A DNA stretch of 64,000 nucleotides from PALSA-911 sp963839645 (GCA_963839645.1 CAWIVZ010000008.1:310001-374000); one strand, 5' to 3'; positions 1 through 9,412 are shown, counted from the stretch's first letter. Translations and numbers: made by a program. Notes: a model not told the origin generated them from the sequence alone.

Positions 1-282
1 TCCGCCAGGTTCTGGTGGAACGGGGCTCGTAAACCGGTGGCCGCGATGGGCACTCCCTTGGTGGTGAGGACGCCGATCTTATCGACCGCGTGGCAGGCGA
101 TGCATTTTTCCGGCGCCGCGCCGGTGAAGGCGTTGTGGCAGGCAAAGCAGTCCGTGATCAGTTCGGCATGGGCCGGATCCAGCTTGCCGGGGCTGATCAT
201 CCGCTGCGGATAGAGGAACAGCAGCGCGCCGATCGCGGTAAGGCAGACCAGGACGGCAGCGATGAACAGGACTGATTTTCAT
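1..282 (-). CDS. Multihaem c-type cytochrome, partial (runs off left edge), frameshift at start
   Basis: An N-terminal hydrophobic anchor is followed by two closely spaced haem-binding motifs, CFACH and CIACH, so this is a membrane-anchored or periplasmic electron carrier. The rest lies outside the window. The ATG at 282 overlaps the stop of the upstream membrane protein (ATGA), indicating translational coupling and probably a shared redox complex. The haem-bearing frame is one base out from that ATG: removing one A from the run near 276-279 gives a continuous protein starting M-K-S-V-L-F. That is probably a sequence error, although a true start elsewhere cannot be excluded. The electron partner is not evident. 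Confidence 0.7.
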
Positions 283-836
283 CGCCAACCCCAGAACAGC
301 AGAATGCTCACCAGATGCGCCAGCGCGAGGGCCGCGAAGGCCAGGGCGATCGGGTAATGCACGCTGCGCCACTTCTTCATCAGGTCGATCGCCACGGCAT
401 CCAGGAAGATGGTCTTTTCCACCTCGGCGCCGGACATGCCGGCGGCCAGCAGGGCGTCCTTGCGCGACGCCAGATGCTGCCGCGACCGGCCAAGCAGATA
501 TTTTCCGGTGAGACCGCTGGCGACATTGACCAGCATCGCGGCGAGCGCCAGCCACGGCAGGATCGCGTTGAAATGCACGCCGGCGTGCACCAGGATCACC
601 AGGGCTCCGAACCACGCCAGCCATTCGTGGCGCCGCAACAGGGCGCGAGGATCGCCCGACCGAATGATATTGCGCCTCCGCAGCGAGTATTGCAGGGCGA
701 CCACGATCAGGACCGCGCCGGGAATGCCGAGATAGCGGCCGATCCAGACCAGATCCAACAAATGCAGCACGCCGTCCAGCACCAGCATTGCCACGATCAG
801 CAGCGACGAAAATCCCGTAGAACGGAAAGATGTCAC
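279..836 (-). CDS. Integral membrane protein, possible cytochrome b-like partner of the cytochrome c
   Basis: This 185-residue protein starts with GTG and has about five hydrophobic segments (roughly residues 8-30, 33-50, 72-90, 94-112 and 158-182). Histidines sit in or next to membrane segments (HLLDL, VHAGVHF, HYPIAL, LAHLV), as in b-type haem proteins of the cytochrome b561/ferric-reductase type. That assignment is inferred from layout only; no family signature is certain. It overlaps the multihaem cytochrome c gene by four bases, so the two are very likely co-translated and may form a quinol-oxidising or electron-transfer module in the inner membrane. Confidence 0.6.
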   Translation of the reverse strand: MTSFRSTGFSSLLIVAMLVLDGVLHLLDLVWIGRYLGIPGAVLIVVALQYSLRRRNIIRSGDPRALLRRHEWLAWFGALVILVHAGVHFNAILPWLALAAMLVNVASGLTGKYLLGRSRQHLASRKDALLAAGMSGAEVEKTIFLDAVAIDLMKKWRSVHYPIALAFAALALAHLVSILLFWGWR

Positions 837-904
837 TGCGGAAGATGGACTGTCGCGCGTGTCCGCTCATGCTCTCCCCCGAAACCCGGCCATGCCAAAC
901 GCGG

Positions 905-1093
905 TCATGCGAAAATCAGTGTCTTGGCAGCGATCCATCCCGCCGCCATCGACAGCACGATCGTCGGAGCGATCCGCAGGGTGAACCCGCCGGCCGGCGG
1001 ATGGGCCCCTGGCCCTTCGCTGCGTTCGCGCTCGAGTCCGATCAGCAGGCCGATCCCGAGCGCGACCGCGAAATTAAGCCAGGGGGAGGTCAT
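905..1093 (-). pseudogene. MgtC/SapB (DUF4010-type) remnant with internal deletion
   Basis: The 62-residue ORF opens with a segment ending LGIGLLIGLERER, characteristic of the N-terminus of MgtC/SapB-DUF4010 membrane proteins, which normally run to about 400 residues. After GPGAHPPAGG it jumps to LRIAPTIVLSMAAGW and ends in KTLIFA, resembling the last transmembrane helix of the same family. The simplest reading is that the middle (about 1 kb) has been deleted in frame, leaving both ends fused. It could instead be a real small two-helix protein. It lies just downstream of the VIT-family gene on the same strand. Confidence 0.5.
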
Positions 1094-1106
1094 GACGGCA
1101 TGGACG

Positions 1107-1802
1107 CTAACTGAAGGCCTTCGCCAGGGTGAAGGCGGCGGCGGCGGCCAGACCGCCGACGACCAGGGTCTGCAATGCCGAGCGCAGCCGGTTGACCCCG
1201 GTGAACTGCCCCTTCACGGCGCCGAAGACAGCCAGCGCGATGCCCGTCGTCAGCACCGAGATCCGGAACGCGGTCGTCATGTCGCCCGCCATCATGTAGG
1301 GCACCAGAGGCACCAGCCCGCCCACCGCATAAGCCCCGCCGATGGTGAGGGCGCTGGTCAGCCCGCGCCGCGGGTCCGGCTTTTCCAGCATCAGCTCGAA
1401 CTTCATCATGAACTCGAGCCAGCGCACACGATCGGCCGTGATCGCCCCGACGACGGCATTCAGTGGCTCGCCCTCCAGGCCATAGCCCTGCAGGATGCCC
1501 TCCACCTCATGCACCTCACGCTCGCGCAGGTGCTCGATCTCGTGGCTCTCCCGCGCCAGTTCGGACACGTAATGCTCGGCATCGGTCTTGGCGGCCAGAT
1601 AGCCGCCCAGCCCCATCGCTATGGCGCCGGCGGCAACCTCCGCCAGCCCCGCCGTCACCACAACGCTGGTGCTGCTGACGGCCGCCGACAGGCCCGCGGC
1701 CAGGGCGAACGGAACGGTCAGGCCATCGGACATGCCGATCACGACGTCCCGCACGGTCTCGGTCGCGGTGAAATGCTTTTCGGTATGGGGGGTCGTGGGC
1801 AT
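1107..1802 (-). CDS. VIT-family (CCC1-like) iron/manganese transporter
   Basis: This 231-residue membrane protein begins M-P-T-T-P-H. It has the VIT/CCC1 signatures: an N-terminal helix with GMSDGLTVPFALAAGL, a second helix with GAIAMGLGGYLAAKTDAEHY, a charged cytoplasmic loop rich in Glu (ERE-HEVE-I), and two or three C-terminal helices. Family members export Fe2+ or Mn2+ from the cytoplasm, the acidic loop binding metal. A longer reading upstream runs antisense into no conserved sequence, so the ATG at 1802 is chosen. It is followed by the MgtC-type remnant. Confidence 0.88.
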   Translation of the reverse strand: MPTTPHTEKHFTATETVRDVVIGMSDGLTVPFALAAGLSAAVSSTSVVVTAGLAEVAAGAIAMGLGGYLAAKTDAEHYVSELARESHEIEHLREREVHEVEGILQGYGLEGEPLNAVVGAITADRVRWLEFMMKFELMLEKPDPRRGLTSALTIGGAYAVGGLVPLVPYMMAGDMTTAFRISVLTTGIALAVFGAVKGQFTGVNRLRSALQTLVVGGLAAAAAFTLAKAFS

Positions 1803-1912
1803 GTGTTCCTCTGGTTTCCTGAAATGGCCGGTTGGGCAAGGGCCTTCGGCGCCGGGACCCCCTCCACGGCCTGCCTTACCGTATCGTTCGTGGACTGGAA
1901 GCCGCCTGCTTC

Positions 1913-2986
1913 TTATGGCGTGATCGCCACCTTCAGTACGCCGTCGCGCTGATGGCTGAACAGATCGTAGGCCGCCTCGATATCCGCCAGCTTGAAGCGG
2001 TGCGTCACCATCGGTTTCAGGTCCACGCGTCCGGACTGGATCACGTTCATCAGCCGGCGCATCCGTTCCTTGCCGCCGGGGCAAAGGGTGGTGACGATCT
2101 TGTGATCACCGAGGCCGGCGGCAAAGGCGCCCAGCGGGATCGTCAGATCGGTTGAATACACACCAAGGCTGGACAGCGTGCCGCCGGGGCGCAGCACCCG
2201 CAGCGCGGCGCCGAAGGTGCCCTGGGTGCCCAGCGCCTCGATCGCCACGTCCACACCGCGCCCGTCGGTCAGGCGCATGATCTCCTCCACCGGGTCCACC
2301 TCGCGGTAGTTCACCGTGATATCGGCGCCGCAGCGACGCGACATGTCCAGCCGGCCGGCAATGCCGTCCACGCCGATCACCGTGGTCGCGCCCGACAGCT
2401 TGGCGCCGGCGGTGGCGCACAGGCCGATCGGCCCCTGTGCGAACACCGCCACGGTGTCGCCGATCCGGATGCCGCCGCTCTCCGCACCGGAGAAGCCGGT
2501 GGACATGATGTCCGGACACATCAGCACCTGTTCGTCGGTCAGTTCGTCGGGCACCGGGCACAGATTGGCCATCGCGTCGGGCACCAGCACGTATTCCGCC
2601 TGGCAGCCGTCGATGGTGTTGCCGAAGCGCCAGCCGCCCATCGCCTTGAAGCCGTGCTTGCTGAAGCCGCCATCCTGCGACAGGCAGCCGCACAGGCAGG
2701 CCGCCGAATGGCCGCTGGGCGTGATGGCGCCGGCGATCACCCGCTGGCCCTCGCGATAGCCCTGTACGGCGGAGCCGAGCTTTTCGATGATGCCGACCGG
2801 TTCATGGCCGATCGTCAGCCCCTTGGCGACAGGATACTCGCCCTTGAGGATATGGACATCGGTGCCGCAGATCGTCGTGGTGGTGACGCGCAGCAGCGCG
2901 TCCAGCGGCCCGACATCGGGAATGGGCTTTTCGTCCAGCACGATCCGGCCGGGCTCGACGAAGATCGCGGCTCTCATCCTGGTCAT
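1913..2986 (-). CDS. Zinc-dependent alcohol dehydrogenase (secondary-alcohol/isopropanol dehydrogenase type)
   Basis: The 357-residue medium-chain dehydrogenase has catalytic zinc ligands Cys40 (ICGTDVH) and His61-Glu62 (GHEPVG), followed by a Rossmann fold (VFAQGPIGL). The middle segment GGWRFGNTIDG plus PDIMSTGFSGAE resembles the isopropanol/secondary-alcohol dehydrogenase branch, and the usual four-cysteine structural zinc loop is reduced. It likely oxidises small alcohols or reduces aldehydes/ketones with NAD(P). The start is ATG 2986; ATG 2977 is an alternative. An FNR/FixK-like palindrome lies about 58 bases upstream, suggesting oxygen-responsive control. Confidence 0.88.
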   Translation of the reverse strand: MTRMRAAIFVEPGRIVLDEKPIPDVGPLDALLRVTTTTICGTDVHILKGEYPVAKGLTIGHEPVGIIEKLGSAVQGYREGQRVIAGAITPSGHSAACLCGCLSQDGGFSKHGFKAMGGWRFGNTIDGCQAEYVLVPDAMANLCPVPDELTDEQVLMCPDIMSTGFSGAESGGIRIGDTVAVFAQGPIGLCATAGAKLSGATTVIGVDGIAGRLDMSRRCGADITVNYREVDPVEEIMRLTDGRGVDVAIEALGTQGTFGAALRVLRPGGTLSSLGVYSTDLTIPLGAFAAGLGDHKIVTTLCPGGKERMRRLMNVIQSGRVDLKPMVTHRFKLADIEAAYDLFSHQRDGVLKVAITP

Positions 2987-3038
2987 GGCACGCCTTTGCT
3001 GTTGTCCGGGTGCCGTACTCTCCGCCGTTGCCGCCGTT

Positions 3039-3058
3039 CCGGCATTGAGCCAGATCAA
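3039..3058 (-). promoter_or_regulatory. Candidate FNR/FixK-type operator upstream of the alcohol dehydrogenase
   Basis: On the minus strand the sequence reads TTGATCTGGCTCAATGCCGG. The first 14 bases match the TTGAT-N4-ATCAA consensus at nine of ten defined positions. It ends 58 bases before the dehydrogenase start and overlaps the TGA stop of the amidohydrolase gene upstream. A 20-base sequence identical at 17 positions precedes the CBS-domain gene at 43031-43050. Confidence 0.5.
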
Positions 3059-4767
3059 GCTTCGCGTGGACCCCGCACCAGCCGGCCGGGAAACTGGCCG
3101 GTGGCCTGGCCGTCGCGATAGACCGGAACGCCCGAAACCAGGGTGGCGTCGTAGCCCCGGGTGCGCTGGATCAGCCGGCGCCCACCGCCGGGCAGGTCAT
3201 AGACCACCTCGGGCGCCGCGATGTGCAGCCGGTCGTAGTCGATAACGTTGATGTCCGCCTTGTAGCCGGCGCGCAGCAGCCCGCGGTCGTTCAGGCCGAT
3301 CGCCCTGGCGCAGTCCCAGCTCAGCCGGCGCACGGCCTCGGGGACCGAGAACAGCCCGCCGCGGGCGCGGTCCCGCGTCCAGTGCGTCAGCATGTAGCTG
3401 GTGGAACTGGCATCGCACATGATGCCGACATGCGCGCCGCCGTCACCCAGGCCGATCAGGCTGTTGGGATCGGCGATCATGTCGCGCACGGCGTCGAGAT
3501 TGCCGGCGGTGTAGTTGGTCATCGGCCGGTACAGGATGGCGCGGCCGTCCTGGCCGAGCAGCAGATCATAGGCGACCTCGTCGGGGCTGCGGCCCTCGCG
3601 CCCGGCGCGGGCGGCGACGCTGGTCTCCGGCGCCGGTTCATATTCCGGCGGGTCGCCGAGCAGGAACACCCGGTCCCACCTTGCGGTGCGCTGGGCCATG
3701 GCCGCGTCGGTGGGCGCCTCGGCCAGCAGCCTGGCGCGGAAGGCGGGATCGCGCAGGATCTCGATGCGCCGGGCAAACGGCAACGCCGCGATCGCCTGAT
3801 AGCTCGGCCGGGTCATGAACGGGTTCTGCGAGATCTCGAAGCCGAGCAGAACGCCGGTGGGGCGGTTGCGGATCTGCCCGGTGATCCGGGTGCCCGCCGC
3901 GTTGGCCTCCGCGATGCGGTCGAGCAAGCGGCGCCAGCCATCGGGGCGGCGATCGTATTGCAGCAGCGTGATGGTCATCGGCCGGCCGGAACGCTCGGCC
4001 AGGCGGCGCAGCAGCGCGAACTCCGCCTCGGGGTCGTCGAAATCGGAAACCACCTGCAGCCAGCCCGCGCCGGCGTCCTTCAGCGCCAGGGCGATGTCGG
4101 TCAATTCCGCCTCGGCCGCCCCCAGCGTGGCGATCGGCGCGCCGTCGACGCTCCTGTGGTTCAGCGTGCGCGAGGTGGAAAAGCCGAGCGCGCCGGCCCG
4201 GATCCCCTCCCCCGCCAGCCGCGCCATCTCGGCCCGGTCGGCCGCCGTCGCCGGTTCGCGGTCCGCGCCGCGCTCGCCCATGACATAAACGCGCAATGCC
4301 GCGTGCGGCACCTGCGCAACCACATCGAGGTCGTAGGTCCGGGCGTCGAGCGCATCGAGGTAATCTGGGAAACTGGTCCAGTTCCATGGCAGCCCCTCGG
4401 TCAGGACCACTTCGGGGATGTCCTCCACGCCTTCCATCAGCCTGACCAGCATGTCGCGCTGGCCCGGCCGGCACGGCGCGAAACCGACGCCGCAATTGCC
4501 GATCATGGCGGTGGTGACGCCATGCCAGGAGGTCGGGCTCATGGCGTTGGCCCAGGTGACCTGGGCGTCGTAATGCGTGTGCACGTCGATGAAGCCGGGC
4601 GTGACGATCTTCCCGCGCGCGTCGATCTCCTCCTCGCCCTTCGGCAAGGCGCGGCCGATGGCGGCGATCCTGCCGCCGCGCATCGCGATGTCGGCCTCGA
4701 ACGGATCGGCGCCCGAGCCGTCGATGAGGGTGCCGCCACGGATCACCCGGGTGATCGCATCGGACAT
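3055..4767 (-). CDS. N-acyl-D-amino-acid deacylase-family amidohydrolase
   Basis: This 570-residue cytoplasmic metallohydrolase has the composite amidohydrolase fold: an N-terminal beta segment (RGGTLIDGSG), the metal-binding HTH at residues 63-65 in GFIDVHTHYDAQ, Cys92 in GNCGVGFAPC (a metal ligand in D-aminoacylases), and a C-terminal GDGGAHVG segment. Family members hydrolyse N-acyl-D-amino acids or related cyclic and acyl amides; the substrate here is unknown. Its start overlaps the stop of the MFS gene by one base (TAATG), so transporter and hydrolase form one transcription unit, suggesting import (or export) of the compound the enzyme processes. Confidence 0.85.
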   Translation of the reverse strand: MSDAITRVIRGGTLIDGSGADPFEADIAMRGGRIAAIGRALPKGEEEIDARGKIVTPGFIDVHTHYDAQVTWANAMSPTSWHGVTTAMIGNCGVGFAPCRPGQRDMLVRLMEGVEDIPEVVLTEGLPWNWTSFPDYLDALDARTYDLDVVAQVPHAALRVYVMGERGADREPATAADRAEMARLAGEGIRAGALGFSTSRTLNHRSVDGAPIATLGAAEAELTDIALALKDAGAGWLQVVSDFDDPEAEFALLRRLAERSGRPMTITLLQYDRRPDGWRRLLDRIAEANAAGTRITGQIRNRPTGVLLGFEISQNPFMTRPSYQAIAALPFARRIEILRDPAFRARLLAEAPTDAAMAQRTARWDRVFLLGDPPEYEPAPETSVAARAGREGRSPDEVAYDLLLGQDGRAILYRPMTNYTAGNLDAVRDMIADPNSLIGLGDGGAHVGIMCDASSTSYMLTHWTRDRARGGLFSVPEAVRRLSWDCARAIGLNDRGLLRAGYKADINVIDYDRLHIAAPEVVYDLPGGGRRLIQRTRGYDATLVSGVPVYRDGQATGQFPGRLVRGPREA

Positions 4768-6041
4768 TACCGTGCCTCCAGCTGTTGGTTGTTTTCCGGC
4801 GGATGGACACTGAAATACACCCAGGCCAGGTTCAGCCCGAGCAGGATCGCGGTCAGCAGGAACACCCAGTGCAGGCCGAAGCTGGCGGCCACCGCGCCGC
4901 CGGTCACCGGGCCCAGGGAGTTGCCGAAGAAATAGGCCGAGGAGGTCATGCCATAGATCGCACCGCGCTCGGCCGAGGGGGTCTTCTTGCCGATCAGCGC
5001 GTTGGCGGCCGGCAGGATGCCGCCAACGAACAGGCCCACGGCGAAGCGCTCGGAGACGAACAGCCAGTAGTTACCGACGAAGGCCTGCGGAACGGTCATC
5101 AGCGCCGCGCCGGCCAGCGTCAGCAGCAGCACGATGCGCTCGCCGAAACGGTCGCTGGCGCGGCCGAGAAGCGGCACGGCGACCACGCCGGCAAGTCCAG
5201 TCACGGAAAAGGCGAGGCCGCCAAGGGTGGCCAGGTTCGGCTGCGGCCCGACCATCTCCTGCACGAACAGGGTGACAATCGGGGCAATCGCCTGCACGGC
5301 AAACTGCGTCAGCAGCAACACCAGCACCAGCGGCGCCATGCCGGGGATGCGGGTCATCATGCGAAACGAGGCCAGCATCGTGGTCCCCTTGCGCTTCTCC
5401 TTGGGCGGGGTGAAGCGCTCGGGCACCAGCCACCAGCACAGCGCGAAAGCGATCAGCGAGATGGCGCCGGCAACGAAGAAAGGTTGGCGATAGCTGCCGG
5501 TAAGGTCGGCAAGCCCGCCGCCCATCACCGGACCCAGCAGCGAGCCGACAAGCTGTCCGCTGCTGAGCAGCCCCAGCGAATAGCCCAGCCGCCGCTCGGG
5601 CACCTGGCTGGCGACCAGGATGACGGAGGAAGACGTGAAGCCGGCGAACGCGCCCATCAAGGCACGCAGGGCGAGCAGGTGCCAGACATTCTGCGAAAAC
5701 CCCATCAGCAGCGTGCAGACCCCGATGGCGAAAGCCGAGCGCAGCACCATGAGCTTGCGCCCAAGCCGGTCCGACATCTTGCCCCAGATGGGCGCGGCAA
5801 AGGCGGCGATGAAAGAGGTCATCGACGCCAGCAATCCGGTCCAGAATTCAACCTGGGAGAGGCTGTCGACACCCAGATGGGGCAGGAACAGCGGCAGAAC
5901 CGGACTGAGAAAGGTGAAGGCGCTGCTCATGATGAGCTGGACCGCGACCATGGCCCACAGCGTCACCTGCCATTGCGGCGAGCCGTCGGCTGCGTCTCGC
6001 CGCGCGGCCGCCTCGCCGGTCGTCGTCTCGCCTGAGTCCAC
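4767..6041 (-). CDS. MFS transporter (12 transmembrane segments)
   Basis: A 424-residue major facilitator with the motif-A-like loop GKMSDRLGRKLMV between helices 2 and 3, the repeat GRASDRFGERIV in the second half, and about 12 hydrophobic helices. The fold is like drug/H+ antiporters of the DHA1 group (PVLPLFLPHLGV near helix 1). It is the first gene of a two-gene unit and its stop overlaps the start of the amidohydrolase. The substrate is not determinable; context suggests an acylated amino acid or similar amide. Confidence 0.88.
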   Translation of the reverse strand: MDSGETTTGEAAARRDAADGSPQWQVTLWAMVAVQLIMSSAFTFLSPVLPLFLPHLGVDSLSQVEFWTGLLASMTSFIAAFAAPIWGKMSDRLGRKLMVLRSAFAIGVCTLLMGFSQNVWHLLALRALMGAFAGFTSSSVILVASQVPERRLGYSLGLLSSGQLVGSLLGPVMGGGLADLTGSYRQPFFVAGAISLIAFALCWWLVPERFTPPKEKRKGTTMLASFRMMTRIPGMAPLVLVLLLTQFAVQAIAPIVTLFVQEMVGPQPNLATLGGLAFSVTGLAGVVAVPLLGRASDRFGERIVLLLTLAGAALMTVPQAFVGNYWLFVSERFAVGLFVGGILPAANALIGKKTPSAERGAIYGMTSSAYFFGNSLGPVTGGAVAASFGLHWVFLLTAILLGLNLAWVYFSVHPPENNQQLEAR

Positions 6042-6228
6042 TCTGATCCCCGCCTCATCCTCGCAAGGCGAGGTTCGGCCCGGTCAGCCGGTCTGTAAAG
6101 ACTTCCCGGCCTGCCCCGGTTGGGTAACACCAGTCCGTTCGACAGCCGGGACAGACCCTGTAGAAGCCGACGCCCGCGCTGGACACCCCCCTCGCGGCGG
6201 CGATGCAGGGCACGACGGCAAATGTGCG

Positions 6229-7584
6229 TCAGTGCAGGGCATCCCGTTCCTGCGCCTGCAGGAAACGACGCGCCAGCACGCCATAGATAGGCCGCCGGCA
6301 CACCAGCCGCGACACGCCAAGCGCCAGGAATGCAGTCGCCATCAAGGGAATGGTAAGGCGCTGGTTGTCCGCCATCTCCATGACGATGACGGTCGCGGTA
6401 ATGGGCGCCTGCACCACGCCGGAAAAATATCCAACCATGCCCAGCAGCACGACAGCCCCGGCCGGCGCCGACGGCATCAGCTGCGCGAGCCACGCACCCA
6501 ACCCGGCACCGATCGATAGCGACGGGGCAAAAATGCCGCCGGGAATACCGCTGATGTAGGAGATTACCGTGGCCGCGAACTTCAGCACGATGTAAGACGC
6601 CGGCATCAAGTGCGACCCTTCCACCATGTGCCGCGCCTGCTCGTAGCCGGTGCCGTAGGTCTGCCCGTCCGAGACGACGCCAATCGCCGCCAGTGCCAGA
6701 CCGCAGAGCACGACGAACGCAACGGGATACCGGACCAGAGCCCGGCCGGCACGGCCCGGCAGGCCATGTGCAAAGCGGATCAGCGCAGTGCTGAACAGCC
6801 CCCCCGACAGGCCGCCCGCGACGCCGCACATAACCACGGCCACCCAGCTGCGGCCAAAATCCAGCTCCGCCGAGGTGTGGCCAAAATAGGTGTAGTTCCC
6901 CATCAGGGCCAGCGTGGTGATGCCGGCTATGATCACCGCGGTCAGCACGGTTCCGGAGGTGCGCGCCTCGAATGACGGGCTCAGTTCCTCAATGGCAAAG
7001 ACCACCCCGGCCAGCGGCGTGTTGAACGCCGCCGCGACGCCGGCGGCGCCGCCGGCGAGCATCAACGCACGCTCAAGCTCCTGCTGCGGCAGACGAAGCA
7101 AACGGCCCAGCGTGTGCATGATCGCGGCGCCGATTTGTACGGTCGGGCCTTCACGGCCGATCGAGGCGCCGCAGAACAGGCCCAGCAGGGTCAGCACGAA
7201 CTTGCCAGCGGCAATGCGCAGCGAAAGCACCCGCGCGATCGCGTCGCGATTGGTCATATGCTGGGCGGCGATCACTTGCGGAATACCGCTGCCCTGCGCG
7301 CCCGGGAAAACATGGCGGGTCAGAAGGTACGACGCGACCAGGCCGGCGGGACAGACGATAAACGCGACCCAGGGCCTGGGCGCCTGGAAGTTCACGAACA
7401 GGACGGTGCCGAGGTCGGCGAGGGCCGCGAAGCCGATCGCGGTCAACGCCACCATCACCGCCCCCAGCCAGAACACCAGACGACGAAGCCACTGCCTGGG
7501 GGACGTAAGAGGCAAGCGACTGAGCCGCCGAAGTCGGTTGCGCATCGGCCTTAGGGCGAACATGGAGCGAGGATGTGAACCCAA
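6229..7584 (-). CDS. ClC-family chloride channel / H+-Cl- antiporter
   Basis: The 451-residue membrane protein carries the three ClC selectivity motifs: GSGIP (98-102), GREGP (143-147, gating Glu145) and GGIFAP near residue 345. A Glu at about 200 (AIEELSPSFE) corresponds to the internal proton glutamate of E. coli ClcA, so it is probably a 2Cl-/H+ exchanger rather than a passive channel. No cytoplasmic CBS domains are attached. The start is uncertain: ATG 7584, 7563 and 7545 are all possible. It stands alone between unrelated genes. Confidence 0.9.
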   Translation of the reverse strand: MGSHPRSMFALRPMRNRLRRLSRLPLTSPRQWLRRLVFWLGAVMVALTAIGFAALADLGTVLFVNFQAPRPWVAFIVCPAGLVASYLLTRHVFPGAQGSGIPQVIAAQHMTNRDAIARVLSLRIAAGKFVLTLLGLFCGASIGREGPTVQIGAAIMHTLGRLLRLPQQELERALMLAGGAAGVAAAFNTPLAGVVFAIEELSPSFEARTSGTVLTAVIIAGITTLALMGNYTYFGHTSAELDFGRSWVAVVMCGVAGGLSGGLFSTALIRFAHGLPGRAGRALVRYPVAFVVLCGLALAAIGVVSDGQTYGTGYEQARHMVEGSHLMPASYIVLKFAATVISYISGIPGGIFAPSLSIGAGLGAWLAQLMPSAPAGAVVLLGMVGYFSGVVQAPITATVIVMEMADNQRLTIPLMATAFLALGVSRLVCRRPIYGVLARRFLQAQERDALH

Positions 7585-7779
7585 TTCGGCCCAGTGTCCA
7601 GATCAGGCCGCACCAAATATGGGGCGGAACCGGCCGAACATCCGTGGCCGAATTACAAGACATTGCAGCCGCCGGCTGACCTATTCCCTAACCGGAATCA
7701 CTCCGCAACCAAGGGCTCCTCGGCACCGAGATCCTTCGTCCTGCCCTCGCGCGCAGGCGCCGGGACGGATCCCGCGTTT

Positions 7780-9412
7780 TCAGCCCCCAGCCGCCGGCCC
7801 CTGCGATGGCGGGCGACGGATCAGTTTCCAGATGTTCGGCATTTCCCCCACCGGCACCTCGATCAGCGCCGGGCCTCCGGCGGCGAAGGCCTCGCGCAAG
7901 GCGGCGCGGAGCTGTTCGGGGGTCTCGGCGCGCAGGCCCAGCATGCCAAAGCAGCCGGCCAGGGCGGTGAAGTCCGGGTTGTGCAGATCGACCGCGATGT
8001 GCCGTCCGCCATAGCCCTCCTTCTGGATGCGCTTGACATTGCCGAAGGCGCCATCGGCAAACACGATGGCGACGACGGCGATGTTGTGCGCAACGGCGGT
8101 GGAAAGCTCCTGCACGTTGAACATGAAGCCGCCATCGCCGGAGATCGACAGCACGCGGCGGTCGGGGTTGCCGACCTTGGCGCCGAGCGCGGCCGGATAG
8201 GCATAGCCGAGCGTGCCCTGGTAGCCGGGCGTGATGATCGTCCGCGGCAGGTAGGCCGGCATGCCGTATTGCGTGAACGTCGCCATCTGGGTGACGTCGG
8301 TAACGATGATGCCGTCGTCGGGCATCTCCTCGCGGATCACCCGCGAAAAGGATTGCTGCGGCTCCAGCGCCGCCAGCTTGTCCGCCACGCTCCGCCGCAC
8401 GGCATCGAGCCCCGGTTTGCGCGAAGGCCTAGGCCGCTCCGGCAGGGCCGCGGCAAGTGCCGCCAGCGCCGGGCGCGCATGACCGGTCAAAGCGAACTCC
8501 GCCTCGCGCGGCTTGGCCAGCTGCACCGGATCGATGTCGATGCGGATGATCCGCACCTCCTTCTCCCGGCCCCAGGACAGGGCCGGGGCCAGGAAGCGGG
8601 TGCCGACCACCAGCGCCACATCCACCTCGTCCCAGATCTCCTGCCCGCCCAGCATGCCCAGCGCCAGTTCATGCCGGTCCGACAGCGCGCCGCGTGCCGT
8701 GCGGCTCATCACCACCGGCGCCTGCAGCCTCTCGGCCACCGCCCGCAGCTCCGCCTCGGCGCCGAACACGCCGCTGCCGACGAAGATCGCGGGGCAGCTT
8801 GCCGCCGACAGGATGGCGGCGGCGGCGGCGATATCGGCCTCGGGCGGCAGTCCGCTCGGAATAGGTCTCCGGCCCAGGCACCACCACCTCGGCCGATTTG
8901 CCCATGATGTCCGGCGCCATCTCGAACACCGCCGGCTGGTGCCGCCCGGCCAGCATGGCGCGCCAGCCCTCGGCCAATACCACGGGCGCCGCTTCCGGAG
9001 TGTCGGCCCGGCCCACCCAGGGCACCACGCCGCCGATGGCCTGCTCCTGGTTCAGGATCTCATGCGGGATACCCAGCCCCCGGCCGATCTGGCGCGACGG
9101 GATCTGCCCGGCGATGCACAGCACCGGCACGTTGGAACCGGACGCGGTGCACAGCGCGGCGGCGGCATTCAGCAGGCCGGGGCCGGGCACGACGGTGCAG
9201 ACGCCGACCTTGCCGGTGGTCTGCGCATAGCCGAGCGCCATATAGGCCGCGCCCTGCTCGTGGCGGGCGTGCAGGGTGCGCACCGACTGGCGGGCGCCGT
9301 GCAGGGCGTCGAACAGATTGTCCAGCTGCACGCCGGGCAGGCCGAACACGGTATCCACGCCATGGGCCTTCAACGTGCCGACGATCGCCTCGGCACCGGT
9401 CATCTTCGGCAT
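7780..9412 (-). pseudogene. Thiamine-pyrophosphate enzyme, acetolactate synthase large subunit-like (frameshifted)
   Basis: The reconstructed protein of about 540 residues begins MPKMTGAEAIVGTLKAHG and has the Pyr domain with catalytic Glu in RHEQGA, a central FAD/Rossmann-like domain, and the PP domain with the TPP motif GDGGFMFN...AFGN. These enzymes decarboxylate 2-oxo acids; no regulatory small subunit is adjacent, so it is more likely a catabolic member than a biosynthetic acetolactate synthase. One extra base near 8855 splits the frame between PETYS and SGLPPEAD; otherwise all motifs are intact. It diverges from the LLM gene at 9607. Confidence 0.8.

Noticed and set aside
315..1952. Plus-strand ORF of 545 residues across the cytochrome and VIT genes
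   Set aside because: It is the antisense of convincing genes, with Arg/Gln/His-rich composition typical of GC-driven shadow ORFs and no family motif.
1803..2084. N-terminal extension of the VIT gene to 2084
   Set aside because: The added residues are antisense to the alcohol dehydrogenase and show no VIT similarity.
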